Source: Anaerotignum sp.
Lineage (GTDB): Bacteria > Bacillota > Clostridia > Lachnospirales > Anaerotignaceae
Length of the DNA: 13,110 nt
Direction of reading: 5' to 3'
Assembly: GCA_020024395.1 (NCBI GenBank)
Contig: JAHHTV010000022.1
Span: 1-13,110 of the forward strand
Below the pieces are notes generated by a model. The model did no database searches. It saw only the letters and a program-made list of their open reading frames with translations, and was not told where the DNA came from. Shown one piece after another: positions 1-7,606 of the stretch; positions within the stretch are counted from its first letter, which is position 1, and every line of letters starts with the position of its first letter. The position numbers and the translations under genes are program-made.

Positions 1-641
1 TTCATGTGCAGGCTGAAAGTTCACAACTGGCAGCAGCGGTGTTGTCACCAAAAGCAGGACAAAAGATATTGGATATTTGCGCTGCACCTGGAGGAAAATC
101 GTTTACCATTGCGGAAATGATGGAAAACAAAGGGGAAGTTGTGGCAAGAGATGTGTATGAGCATAAAGTGGATTTGATTGCGGAAGGTGCAAAAAGATTG
201 GGGCTTTCGATTGTGCATACACAAGTGAATGATGCAACTATATTTGTAGAAAAAGATAAAGAAGCATTTGATGCTGTGCTTGCAGATGTGCCGTGTTCTT
301 GTTTGGGGTTATTACGAAAAAAACCAGATATTCGCTTGAAAAAAGATGGCAGTGAGATTGATAATCTCATTCCCATACAACGCACAATACTGGAACAAGC
401 GGGGTATTATGTCAAAAAAGGCGGCGTATTGGTATACAGTACCTGTACATTGAGCAAAAAAGAAAATGAAAAAAATGTGGAATGGTTTTTACAAAATCAC
501 CCAGAATACACATTAGATGATATGACACCATATTTGCCAAAAAATATGGAAGATATGGGAAAACAAGGATATTTGACGGTGTTTCCACATATCCATCATA
601 CAGACGGCTTTTTTATTGCCCGTTTGAAAAAGAAAGGATAA
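1..641 (+). CDS. rsmB: 16S rRNA (cytosine-C5) methyltransferase RsmB, C-terminal part (5' truncated by window edge)
   Basis: This is the SAM-dependent methyltransferase domain that makes m5C in 16S rRNA (C967 in E. coli). The frame is open to the left edge, and the first codons (HVQAESSQLAA) match the internal family motif 'vQdeSS', so the GTG at position 6 is not the start and the NusB-like N-terminal domain lies outside the window. Visible motifs are the SAM loop DICAAPGGK (nt 72-98), motif IV DVPCSCLG with its Cys codon at 294-296, and motif VI YSTCTL with the Cys codon at 444-446. In this family the motif VI Cys is the nucleophile and the motif IV Cys helps product release. The C-terminus (DGFFIARLKKK) is typical. 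The gene ends 4 nt before rlmN and belongs to the same operon. The choice of RsmB over other RsmB/NOP2 paralogues rests on motifs plus the conserved gene order. Confidence 0.92.
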   Translation, partial: HVQAESSQLAAAVLSPKAGQKILDICAAPGGKSFTIAEMMENKGEVVARDVYEHKVDLIAEGAKRLGLSIVHTQVNDATIFVEKDKEAFDAVLADVPCSCLGLLRKKPDIRLKKDGSEIDNLIPIQRTILEQAGYYVKKGGVLVYSTCTLSKKENEKNVEWFLQNHPEYTLDDMTPYLPKNMEDMGKQGYLTVFPHIHHTDGFFIARLKKKG

Positions 642-645
642 TGAA

Positions 646-1683
646 ATGATGACAAAAAAAGATATTTTGTCTATGGATTTGGAACAGTTAGAACAACTGC
701 TGAAAGAATGGAAAGAACCAAAATTTCGGGCAAAACAGTTGTTTGCGTGGCTACATGAAAAACAGGTGACAGATTTTGCAAAAATGACGAATTTGTCACA
801 ATCACTGAGAGAAAAATTACAGGCAGAAACAAAAATCAGTGCATTGGATATGGTGGAAAAATTGGTTTCCAAAGAAGATGGTACCAGAAAATATTTATTT
901 GCATTGGAAAATGGTTCTGTGATTGAAAGTGTTTTGATGCAATATGATTATGGAAATACGGTTTGTGTGTCTACACAGGCTGGGTGTCGTATGGGATGTC
1001 GGTTTTGTGCATCGACATTGGATGGCGTAGAAAGAAGCTTGACAGCTGGAGAAATGCTTTCTCAAATTTATCAGATACAAAAAGATTTGGGACAGCGTAT
1101 TTCTGGTGTGGTGCTGATGGGTAGTGGTGAGCCGCTGGATAATTACGAAAATGTATTGCGATTTATCAAATTGCTGAATGACCCAATGGGGCAGAATATG
1201 GGGCAAAGACATATGACGCTTTCTACTTGTGGTTTGATTGAAAAAATGTATGATTTGGCAGAGCAGCAATTACAAATTACATTGGCAGTGTCATTGCATG
1301 CACCAAATGATGAAATCAGAAAACAAATTATGCCTGTGGCAAAAGCAAATCCAATGGATAAATTATTGCAGTCTTGTCAAGCATATACAGATAAAACAAA
1401 ACGTCGTTTGACATTTGAATATGCATTGATGCAAGGTGTGAATGATAGTGATGCGTGTGCAAGGGAATTGGCAAGTCGTTTGCGTCAGATGTTATGTCAT
1501 GTGAATTTAATTCCTATGAACCCTGTCAAAGAACGTGCCTATACCAAAACAAGCAAGGCACAAGTGCAACGTTTTGCTACAATATTACAGCAAAATGGTG
1601 TGGAAACTACCATACGCAGAAAATTGGGCAGTGATATTGATGCGGCTTGTGGGCAGTTACGCAGAAGATATATGCAAAAATAA
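646..1683 (+). CDS. rlmN: Dual-specificity 23S rRNA/tRNA adenine-C2 methyltransferase RlmN (radical SAM)
   Basis: RlmN is a cytosolic radical-SAM enzyme that makes m2A at A2503 of 23S rRNA and, in characterised members, at A37 of some tRNAs. The protein is 345 aa, the normal length. The radical-SAM cluster motif is C114-x3-C118-x2-C121 (CRMGCRFC). C107 (TVCVSTQ) and C335 (DAACGQL) sit where E. coli Cys118 and Cys355 sit; the latter carries the methyl group and the former resolves the intermediate. The SAM-binding GSGEPL motif and the LAVSLHAPND segment are also visible. The N-terminal helical domain (about 1-85) is the RNA-binding part. Two ATGs stand in tandem at 646 and 649; the SD GAAAGGA at 632-638 fits either one (7 or 10 nt). 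The gene is translated right after rsmB in the same operon. The motif set separates it from Cfr only weakly, but the operon context makes RlmN the clear choice. Confidence 0.95.
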   Translation: MMTKKDILSMDLEQLEQLLKEWKEPKFRAKQLFAWLHEKQVTDFAKMTNLSQSLREKLQAETKISALDMVEKLVSKEDGTRKYLFALENGSVIESVLMQYDYGNTVCVSTQAGCRMGCRFCASTLDGVERSLTAGEMLSQIYQIQKDLGQRISGVVLMGSGEPLDNYENVLRFIKLLNDPMGQNMGQRHMTLSTCGLIEKMYDLAEQQLQITLAVSLHAPNDEIRKQIMPVAKANPMDKLLQSCQAYTDKTKRRLTFEYALMQGVNDSDACARELASRLRQMLCHVNLIPMNPVKERAYTKTSKAQVQRFATILQQNGVETTIRRKLGSDIDAACGQLRRRYMQK

Positions 1684-1705
1684 AATATGGGAGTGAAACT
1701 TGACC

Positions 1706-1712
1706 AAGGAGG
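1706..1712 (+). promoter_or_regulatory. Ribosome binding site that sets the prpC start
   Basis: AAGGAGG lies 10 nt before GTG 1723. The upstream ATG at 1687 has no SD and would put this strong SD inside the coding sequence. The GTG at 1714 is only 1 nt from it. The start at GTG 1723 is therefore preferred. Confidence 0.8.
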
Positions 1713-1722
1713 TGTGGCATCA

Positions 1723-2445
1723 GTGAAAGCAGTCGGAATGAGTGATATTGGAAAATGCCGACAAAATAACGAAGATGCTTATTATATTGCAGAACCAAAT
1801 TTTCCAATACCATATTGTTATATTGTGGCAGATGGTATGGGCGGATATAATGCGGGTGAAGTGGCAAGTCAGACAGCAATCGCAGCATTTGTGTCATATG
1901 TGCAAACCGAGGCAAATAAGCAGGAAAATCCAGATTTGTTGACAGCGGCATTTCAAGCGGCAAACCAAGTGGTATTTGATAAATCCAATACATCTTTGGA
2001 ATTTGCAGAAATGGGAACAACAATGGTTGCAACAATTGTACAACAAGAAAAAGCATATATTGCCCATGTGGGAGATAGTCGTGCATATTTATTGCAAGAT
2101 GGGATATTGCATTTGTTGACAACAGACCATTCTTATGTAATGGAATTGGTGCAAAATGGAGATATTACAAAAGAAGAAGCAGCAACACACCCAAAACGGA
2201 ATATGATTACAAGGGCAATCGGCATCAAAGATATGGTGGAAACAGATGTTGCCATATATGATGTCAAAAAAGGCGATTTGCTTTTGCTTTGTACAGATGG
2301 ACTGACAGGCATGATTTCAGACACAGAATTGGAAGAATTTTTGTGCCGAAAAATGTCTTTGAAAAAGAAAGTCAAAGGGCTTGTGGATATCGCCAATGCA
2401 AAGGGTGGCTTTGATAATATATCCCTTGTTTTGATTGAAATATAG
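1723..2445 (+). CDS. prpC: PP2C-family protein Ser/Thr phosphatase PrpC (Stp)
   Basis: PrpC is a manganese/magnesium-dependent phosphatase that removes phosphate from PrkC and its substrates in the cytosol. From GTG 1723 it has 240 aa, the usual length, and begins MKAVGMSDIG followed by RQNNED, as PrpC/Stp proteins do. PP2C motifs appear in order: RQNNED (E17, D18), VADGMGG (D37, G38), MGTTMVA, HVGDSRAYL, TTDHSYV, ITRAIG, CTDGLTGM (D192) and GGFDNIS (D231, N232). The acidic residues are the metal ligands of the family. A longer version from ATG 1687 would add 12 residues with no SD support. The gene follows rlmN by 39 nt and its stop codon TAG overlaps the SD of prkC, so the phosphatase and kinase are translated in close coupling. 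This pairing is the standard kinase/phosphatase module of Firmicutes. Confidence 0.95.
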   Translation: MKAVGMSDIGKCRQNNEDAYYIAEPNFPIPYCYIVADGMGGYNAGEVASQTAIAAFVSYVQTEANKQENPDLLTAAFQAANQVVFDKSNTSLEFAEMGTTMVATIVQQEKAYIAHVGDSRAYLLQDGILHLLTTDHSYVMELVQNGDITKEEAATHPKRNMITRAIGIKDMVETDVAIYDVKKGDLLLLCTDGLTGMISDTELEEFLCRKMSLKKKVKGLVDIANAKGGFDNISLVLIEI

Positions 2446-2457
2446 GAGGTAGCAACG

Positions 2458-4986
2458 GTGTTATTCAATACTGGCACTGTCCTTGGCGGCAGATATGAAA
2501 TCATAGAAAAAATTGGTTCGGGCGGTATGGCGGTTGTCTATCGTGGCAGAGATAAAAAGCTGGAACGTTATGTGACCATAAAAGTATTACGAGAAGAATT
2601 TATTGGGGACGAAGAATTTATTGAACGTTTTCGTTCTGAGGCTTGCTCGGCTGCAAGACTTTCTCACCCCAATATCGTACGTGTGTATGATGTTGGCGAA
2701 GATGGTGACATCAATTATATTGTCATGGAATATATACATGGGGATACATTGAAAACGGCAATCAAAAAGAAAGCTCCTTTTGATTCACGTTCTACCATCA
2801 ATGTTGCAATACAAATTGCATCTGCATTGTCACAAGCACACAAAGCACATATTGTACATAGAGATATTAAACCACAAAATATATTGGTGGGTACAGATGG
2901 TGTGGTGAAAGTGACTGATTTTGGCATTGCGAGGGCGGCTCGTGTTTCAACGATGACAACCACAGCAAATGCGGCTGGTTCTGTGCATTATTTTTCACCA
3001 GAACAGGCAAGAGGCGGCTATGTTGATGAAAAAAGTGATATTTATTCTTTGGGTATCACAATGTTTGAAATGATTACTGGTGAATTACCTTTTCGTGGAG
3101 ATAATTCCGTTAGCATTGCATTGAAACATATCAATGAAGAATTGCCAGACATCAAACAATATAACCCAAAATGTCCAAAATCTTTGGAAGGCATTATCAA
3201 AAAAGCTACCATGAAAAAAGCAGATGAGCGGTATGCAAACATAGATTTACTTTTGGCAGATTTGATGCGTGCAAGAACAGAAATGAGCCTTTTGGCAGAA
3301 CATCAAAAAGGTATGCCACATACAGAACAGACTGATGATATGGTGAATGATTTTTCAAAAGGTGTTCGTATGAGCAAACGGGCTGAGGCGGCTATGGAAT
3401 TGAAAGCCGCACAGGAAAAACAAAAACAACTAGAAGCAGAACGTGCAAAAAGAGCAGCACAAATACAGCAAGAAGTAAAACAGCAAAAAACAAAACAACA
3501 GACAGAAGAAGTGACAATGGTTTCGCCTTTGGTTTCTAAAACATTTATAAAAGATGATATGGCAGAACAGACTAGAAAAGCAGAGCCAAAAGAAATTGAT
3601 TTTATTCAATTAAAAAGAAAAGCAGAGCCACAGCCTGTTGTAACAAAAGAATATCAAAATAATGATATGCCTGTTGAGAATTTTGAAAAGTCTGGAAAAA
3701 AACTGAAACTTTCAAAAGATGATACTTATGAAGGAGAGTATATGGCAGTGGAACAAGTCAAAAAGAGCAAAAGACCGGATAAAAAACGAAGAAATCCGAG
3801 AAAAGAACCAGAATATGACAATGACAGAGATAGAAGTGCAGAAAGAAAAGTCATATTGGCAGCCATTGCAACAGCCATTGTCATTATTGTGGTGATTAGT
3901 GCAGTTGGTTTGCGTGCATTAGGCGGTTTACGTGGTTTTGGTAGTGGAAATAAAACCATTGCAACACCAACATTGATTGGTATGACATATCAACAGGCAG
4001 AACAAGAAGCCGAAAAATTGGGTGTCAAATTGCAAAAAGAAGGTGAAGATTATAACAGCTACTATGACAAAGATTATGTATTTTGGCAAGCAGTACAGCC
4101 TGAAACCATGATAGCACCCAATACAAAAATTGGGGTGAAAGTAAGTTTGGGATTGAAAAGTCAAACAATGCCAGATGTGAAAAATTTCTCTGAAAATGAT
4201 GCAAAACAAGAAATCGTGCGTTTGGTGGGTATAACACCAAATATCAAATACGAAGAAGATGACAAAGTCAAAGCAGGCCATGTGATTTCTCAATCACCAG
4301 AAAAAGGTGCAAGTATTGATGCAAACACGAATATTACATTGGTGGTAAGCAAAGGTGGCAACACAGATACTGTGGTTGTGCCAAGTGTTGTGAACACAAG
4401 TGAAAGTGCAGCAATACAAAGTTTGAAAGCGGTTGGTTTGACTGTGGGGAATGTATCTTATATTGAAAGTGACAAAGTAGAAAAAGGTAAGGTAATTACA
4501 CAAACATTATCTGCAAATGAAGAAGTGCCAAGCGGCAGCGTTGTCAATTTGGTGGTGAGCAATGGCCCTCCAAAAGAAGAAGAACCTCAAGAAAAGCCAG
4601 AAGAAAATAACAATCAACAAGATACACAAAACAACCAAAACAACCAAAACAACCAGAACAACCAAAACAACCAGAACAACCAGAACAATCAAACAGATAC
4701 CAATACGGAAAATCAAACAGAACATACAAAACCGGAGGAAGTGCCACAACCATCTACAAGTGGTACAAAATACTTTACATTGAATGCACCAGCAGGTGCA
4801 GGTGATACGGTACACGTTCAAGTGACAAAAACAGATGCAAATGGTTCTGCTACGGTGATGGACGCTACAAAAAGTTTGTCTGATTTCCCATTTAGTATTG
4901 CCGTGACAGGGGCAGGTGAGGGAAATGTGACAGCATATATAGATGGTGGAATTGCTTTGTCGGAACAGGTGAATTTCTCAGAATAA
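2458..4986 (+). CDS. prkC: PASTA-domain Ser/Thr protein kinase PrkC (Stk)
   Basis: PrkC is a single-pass membrane kinase that senses peptidoglycan/muropeptides outside and phosphorylates translation, cell-wall and germination factors inside. The start is GTG 2458 with SD AGGAGGT at 2444-2450, 7 nt away. The Hanks kinase domain (about 13-275) shows the glycine loop IGSGGMAVVY (19-28), Lys K42 (VTIKVL), HRDIKPQN (D136), DFG (D154), a Thr-rich activation loop (STMTTT) and SPEQARG. Residues about 280-460 form a K/E/Q-rich juxtamembrane stretch. The transmembrane helix is about 465-486. Three PASTA repeats follow (about 500-566, 568-633, 637-703), then a P/E/N/Q linker containing seven NNQ units (725-745), and a C-terminal domain of about 75 aa (about 766-842) rich in beta-type sequence. 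The total of 842 aa is longer than Bacillus PrkC because of the linker and extra domain. It lies directly between prpC and rsgA, and CpgA/RsgA is a known substrate in Bacillus. Confidence 0.96.
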   Translation: MLFNTGTVLGGRYEIIEKIGSGGMAVVYRGRDKKLERYVTIKVLREEFIGDEEFIERFRSEACSAARLSHPNIVRVYDVGEDGDINYIVMEYIHGDTLKTAIKKKAPFDSRSTINVAIQIASALSQAHKAHIVHRDIKPQNILVGTDGVVKVTDFGIARAARVSTMTTTANAAGSVHYFSPEQARGGYVDEKSDIYSLGITMFEMITGELPFRGDNSVSIALKHINEELPDIKQYNPKCPKSLEGIIKKATMKKADERYANIDLLLADLMRARTEMSLLAEHQKGMPHTEQTDDMVNDFSKGVRMSKRAEAAMELKAAQEKQKQLEAERAKRAAQIQQEVKQQKTKQQTEEVTMVSPLVSKTFIKDDMAEQTRKAEPKEIDFIQLKRKAEPQPVVTKEYQNNDMPVENFEKSGKKLKLSKDDTYEGEYMAVEQVKKSKRPDKKRRNPRKEPEYDNDRDRSAERKVILAAIATAIVIIVVISAVGLRALGGLRGFGSGNKTIATPTLIGMTYQQAEQEAEKLGVKLQKEGEDYNSYYDKDYVFWQAVQPETMIAPNTKIGVKVSLGLKSQTMPDVKNFSENDAKQEIVRLVGITPNIKYEEDDKVKAGHVISQSPEKGASIDANTNITLVVSKGGNTDTVVVPSVVNTSESAAIQSLKAVGLTVGNVSYIESDKVEKGKVITQTLSANEEVPSGSVVNLVVSNGPPKEEEPQEKPEENNNQQDTQNNQNNQNNQNNQNNQNNQNNQTDTNTENQTEHTKPEEVPQPSTSGTKYFTLNAPAGAGDTVHVQVTKTDANGSATVMDATKSLSDFPFSIAVTGAGEGNVTAYIDGGIALSEQVNFSE
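4630..4692 (+). repeat. In-frame 9-bp tandem repeat, seven copies, in prkC
   Basis: Seven 9-bp units AAC AAC/AAT CAA/CAG encode NNQ repeated seven times (PrkC residues 725-745). Only the third codon position of Gln, and one Asn codon in the last unit, varies. The 9-bp period means copy-number change would alter linker length without breaking the frame. The repeat sits between the third PASTA repeat and the C-terminal domain. Confidence 0.95.
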
Positions 4987-5002
4987 AAGGGAGTAAAACA
5001 AT

Positions 5003-5878
5003 ATGTTGCAAGGTGTAATTCTAAAAGGTATTGGCGGATTTTATTATGTGGATACAGAAAAAGGTGTTTTTGAATGTCGGGCAAGAGGCATATTCCGAAA
5101 AGAGGGTATTCGTCCAACCGTAGGCGATTATGTGCAGATTGCTGTATTAGATGAAAATAACAAAAAAGGTAGTTTGGATGTGATTGCAAAGCGCAAAAAT
5201 GAATTGATACGTCCACGTGTGTCAAATGTAGATCAAGCAGTTATCGTGTTTGCAGCAAAAAGTCCCAATCCAAATATTGATTTGCTTGACCGTTTTTTGC
5301 TTTTGGCAGAAGAACAGGAATTAGATATTGTGATTGTGCTGAATAAAATTGACAAAGATAAGAAAAAACAATATGAACAAATTGCAGAAAAATATCAAAA
5401 AGCAGGTTATCTGGTGATATGCACCAGTGCAGAACAAGAAATTGGTATTGATGCATTGCGGCAAGCATTGGAAAATAAAATTTCCGTGTTTGCCGGCCCC
5501 TCTGGTGTAGGGAAAAGCAGTTTAATCAATGCAGCATTTCCCCATCTAAAATTGCATACGGGAGAAATTAGCGAAAAAATACAAAGAGGACGACATACGA
5601 CACGTCATGCAGAATTGATACAAATTACAGAAAAAAGTTATATTGTGGATTCGCCAGGATTTACATCATTATATTTGAATCATATCCCTGCAGAAAAATT
5701 GCAATATTATTTTCGAGAATTTCAACCATATATACATGATTGCTATTATAATGGTTGTATGCATATCCATGAACCAGATTGTGCAGTAAAAGCACAAATC
5801 GGAAATGAGATTGATCAAACAAGATACGATAGATATATGACCATATATCAGGAACTGGAAAACGAAAGGAGAAATTAA
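5003..5878 (+). CDS. rsgA: Ribosome small-subunit assembly GTPase RsgA (CpgA/YloQ)
   Basis: RsgA is a circularly permuted GTPase that acts late in 30S maturation and is released by GTP hydrolysis on the ribosome. The protein is 291 aa, normal for Firmicutes. The N-terminal OB-fold spans about 1-65 (PTVGDYVQI). The GTPase motifs come in permuted order: G4 NKID (114-117), then G1 GPSGVGKSS (165-173), the switch region RGRHTTRH, then G3 DSPG (216-219). The C-terminal zinc knuckle has C247, C252, H254 or H256, and C260 (CYYNGCMHIHEPDC). The SD AAGGGAG at 4987-4993 is 9 nt before ATG 5003. The gene lies 16 nt after prkC and 1 nt before rpe. In Bacillus the orthologue CpgA is phosphorylated by PrkC, which fits the shared operon; whether this happens here is inference. 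Confidence 0.96.
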   Translation: MLQGVILKGIGGFYYVDTEKGVFECRARGIFRKEGIRPTVGDYVQIAVLDENNKKGSLDVIAKRKNELIRPRVSNVDQAVIVFAAKSPNPNIDLLDRFLLLAEEQELDIVIVLNKIDKDKKKQYEQIAEKYQKAGYLVICTSAEQEIGIDALRQALENKISVFAGPSGVGKSSLINAAFPHLKLHTGEISEKIQRGRHTTRHAELIQITEKSYIVDSPGFTSLYLNHIPAEKLQYYFREFQPYIHDCYYNGCMHIHEPDCAVKAQIGNEIDQTRYDRYMTIYQELENERRN

Positions 5879-5879
5879 A

Positions 5880-6551
5880 ATGTCGATTTATTTATCACCA
5901 TCTATGCTTTCTGTGGACTTTACAAAAATTGGAGAACAACTGCAAATTGTGGAACAAGCAGGTGTGCCATATATTCATTTAGATGTTATGGATGGTGTGT
6001 TTGTGCCAAACATTTCATTTGGTATTCCTGTGATAAAAGGAATTCGCAAAGCAAGCAATATGGTGTTTGATGCACATTTGATGATTGTAGAACCAGAAAG
6101 ATATATTTCTCAATTTCGTGATGCAGGGGCAGATATTATCAATTTCCATGTAGAAGCAACAAAAGACCCCGCAGGTTGTATTGCAAAAATCAAAGAAAGT
6201 GGTGCAAAAGTAGGCATTACCATAAAACCAAACACATCTGTGGATACCATAAAACCATATTTGAAAGATGTAGACATGGTGCTTGTGATGACTGTAGAAC
6301 CTGGTTTTGGTGGGCAGAAATTTATGGAAAATCAAGTACATAAAATCACAGAATTGGCACAAATCAAAAAAGATTTGGGACTGTGTTTTGATATTGAAGT
6401 AGATGGTGGCATTACACAGGAAAATGTGAAAGTGGTATTGGATGCAGGGGCAAATATCATTGTTGCAGGTTCTGCGGTATTTGGAAAAGCAGATATTGCA
6501 AAGGCGGCAAAAGAATTTTTGGATATTTTCAAGGAGTATGATGTAAAATGA
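5880..6551 (+). CDS. rpe: Ribulose-phosphate 3-epimerase
   Basis: Rpe interconverts ribulose-5-phosphate and xylulose-5-phosphate in the pentose phosphate pathway, in the cytosol. The 223-aa protein has the (beta/alpha)8 family motifs. The N-terminal LSPSMLS carries S8. The metal ligands are H33 and D35 (HLDVMDG), H66 (DAHLM) and D175 (EVDGG), with D35 and D175 as the acid/base pair of the family. The flexible loop is VEPGFGGQKF (about 139-148), and the phosphate-binding end is AGSAVFG. The SD AAAGGAG at 5865-5871 lies inside the end of rsgA, 8 nt before ATG 5880. The gene starts 1 nt after the rsgA stop and its TGA overlaps the thiN ATG by 4 nt (ATGA), so the three genes are translationally coupled. 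Confidence 0.96.
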   Translation: MSIYLSPSMLSVDFTKIGEQLQIVEQAGVPYIHLDVMDGVFVPNISFGIPVIKGIRKASNMVFDAHLMIVEPERYISQFRDAGADIINFHVEATKDPAGCIAKIKESGAKVGITIKPNTSVDTIKPYLKDVDMVLVMTVEPGFGGQKFMENQVHKITELAQIKKDLGLCFDIEVDGGITQENVKVVLDAGANIIVAGSAVFGKADIAKAAKEFLDIFKEYDVK

Positions 6552-7186
6552 AAGCAGTGTTGTTTGCAGGAGCCAGTATAGAAGATTATACATTTTGCAA
6601 ACCATATTTGAAAGATATGGATGTTGTGATTTGTTGTGATGGGGGTATGCACCATACAAAAGCATTGGGCATTAAACCAGATTATATTGTGGGGGATTTT
6701 GACTCTGTGAAACCAGAGGTTTTGGCGGAATATCGCAAACAAGACATTGCAATCAAACAATTTCCAACACATAAAGATGAAACAGATATGCAGTTGGGTA
6801 TGTTTTTGGCGTTGGAATTGGGTGCGACAGAATTGGTGACGATTGGCGGTATTGGCAGTCGGTTTGACCATACACTTGCAAATGCACATTTGCTATTGTA
6901 TTTATTGAAAAAAAATGTCAAAGCTGTATTGGTAAATGAAAGAAACCGTGTGGAATTGATTGACAAAGAAACCGTGTTGCATGGCAAAGCGGGCGATTTG
7001 GTTTCGATTGTGCCATTGAGTATGGAAGTCAAAGGAATTACATTGCAAGATTTAGAATATCCATTGACAAATCATGATTTGAAATTAGATGATACATTGC
7101 TTGCAGTGAGCAATGTGATGCTGAAAGAAACTGCAAAAGTACAAATAAAAGAAGGATATTTGTTTGTAATGCAGACAAGAGATTAA
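6548..7186 (+). CDS. thiN: Thiamine pyrophosphokinase
   Basis: This enzyme transfers pyrophosphate from ATP to thiamine, giving thiamine diphosphate, the cofactor of transketolase among others; its neighbour rpe belongs to the same pentose phosphate pathway. The 212-aa protein shows the TPK catalytic-domain motifs CCDGG (D31), GDFDS (D50, D52), FPTHKDETD (D77, D80) and GIGSRFDHTLAN (R105, D107, N112). The C-terminal part (about 140-212) is the beta-sandwich thiamine-binding domain. The start codon overlaps the rpe stop (ATGA at 6548-6551), and the SD AAGGAG at 6531-6536 is 11 nt away. It is the last gene of the operon; a strong terminator begins 8 nt after the stop codon. Confidence 0.95.
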   Translation: MKAVLFAGASIEDYTFCKPYLKDMDVVICCDGGMHHTKALGIKPDYIVGDFDSVKPEVLAEYRKQDIAIKQFPTHKDETDMQLGMFLALELGATELVTIGGIGSRFDHTLANAHLLLYLLKKNVKAVLVNERNRVELIDKETVLHGKAGDLVSIVPLSMEVKGITLQDLEYPLTNHDLKLDDTLLAVSNVMLKETAKVQIKEGYLFVMQTRD

Positions 7187-7193
7187 AAAATAT

Positions 7194-7232
7194 AAGAGAA
7201 TTTTTTGAAAAATCAAAAAATTCTCTTTTTTT
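7194..7232 (+). terminator. Rho-independent terminator of the rsmB-thiN operon
   Basis: A perfect 14-bp stem pairs AAGAGAATTTTTTG (7194-7207) with its complement at 7214-7227 around a 6-nt loop. It runs into seven T residues (7226-7232). Confidence 0.9.
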
Positions 7233-7268
7233 ATGCATGATAAAAAACAGAAACGGATTTTTTCAGGA

Positions 7269-7295
7269 ACAAAAATAAAAATATGACATAAATAT
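7269..7295 (+). promoter_or_regulatory. Promoter-like box AC-N16-CATA (sigma-K/E-like) before the 56-aa gene
   Basis: AC at 7269-7270 and CATA at 7287-7290 are separated by exactly 16 bases, as in sigma-K promoters (AC-N16-CATAnnnTA), although the final TA of the -10 is one base out of register. The spacer AAAAATAAAAATATGA differs at only two positions from the spacer of the box at 11376-11402. It lies between the operon terminator and the small gene, the place a promoter is required. The sigma-factor identity is inference. Confidence 0.45.
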
Positions 7296-7315
7296 AATAA
7301 AAAGGGGGCGACAAT

Positions 7316-7486
7316 ATGGGCAGAAGGCGTTGCAATCAATGGAAAAAACGTTGGTGTGGCTGTGTGTTATTATTACTGGGGATTGGTATGTTTTTGGCTT
7401 TACTATTGCCAAGTTGTATTTATATTGTGGCGACAGGCTTGGTATGTGCAGGGTGTTGGTTGATACACATAAGTCGCTTTCATTAA
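7316..7486 (+). CDS. Small Cys-rich membrane protein, 56 aa, unknown function
   Basis: I do not recognise the family. The start ATG 7316 has SD AGGGGG at 7303-7308, 7 nt upstream. The protein begins MGRRRCNQWKKRWCGC and is then hydrophobic from about 17 to 52, probably two short membrane segments split at Pro32 (CVLLLLGIGMFLALLLP and SCIYIVATGLVCAGCWLI), ending ISRFH. Six Cys are present (6, 14, 16, 34, 44, 47) in 56 residues. The basic N-terminus suggests that this end faces the cytosol. It is flanked by the operon terminator and its own promoter-like box upstream, and by a plus-strand terminator downstream at 7581. It converges on a spore protein gene, so a sporulation role is plausible but unproven. 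In Bacillus subtilis the small gene spoVM also follows thiN, but this product does not resemble SpoVM. Confidence 0.7.
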   Translation: MGRRRCNQWKKRWCGCVLLLLGIGMFLALLLPSCIYIVATGLVCAGCWLIHISRFH

Positions 7487-7547
7487 AAAGCCCCTTTCTT
7501 GTATGTCTGCAAACAGCAAATGCTGTACACAAACAAATAGAAAGGGG
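7485..7547 (-). terminator. Probable terminator of the spore protein gene (minus strand)
   Basis: On the minus strand, CCCCTTTCT (complement of 7539-7547) pairs perfectly with AGAAAGGGG (complement of 7491-7499). It is followed by C and five T residues (7485-7489). The 39-nt loop contains a small hairpin (ACAGC/GCTGT, 7513-7526), so the structure is not a simple stem-loop. It overlaps the stop codon of the plus-strand 56-aa gene. Confidence 0.5.
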
Positions 7548-7580
7548 AAAGATGTTTTTACAGAAATATCATTTTTTCAG

Positions 7581-7606
7581 ATAACGGATTTGCCGTTATT
7601 TTTTTT
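7581..7606 (+). terminator. Terminator of the 56-aa gene transcript (plus strand)
   Basis: ATAACGG (7581-7587) pairs with CCGTTAT (7593-7599) around ATTTG, followed by a run of eight T residues (7599-7606). The U-tract exists only in the plus direction. The right arm covers the stop codon of the minus-strand SASP gene (7596-7598). Confidence 0.7.

Noticed and set aside
6..641. GTG at position 6 as the start of a 211-aa methyltransferase
   Set aside because: The frame is open to the window edge, and the residues around it match an internal RsmB motif; the gene is truncated, not short.
1687..1722. ATG 1687 as the start of prpC
   Set aside because: It has no SD, adds 12 residues atypical of the family and places a strong SD (1706-1712) inside the gene; GTG 1723 fits better.
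4507..4821. Minus-strand frame with a repeated Leu-Val-Val tract, looking like a membrane protein
   Set aside because: It is the complement of the NNQ repeat in prkC; no SD or supporting context.
6015..6889. Overlapping minus-strand frames across rpe and thiN
   Set aside because: They are antisense to two genes with full catalytic motifs, and are Phe/Cys/His-rich without recognisable domains.
7491..7547. CCCCTTTCT...AGAAAGGGG as termini of a small mobile element
   Set aside because: There are no flanking target duplications or element genes, and a minus-strand U-tract follows the stem; a terminator explains it better.
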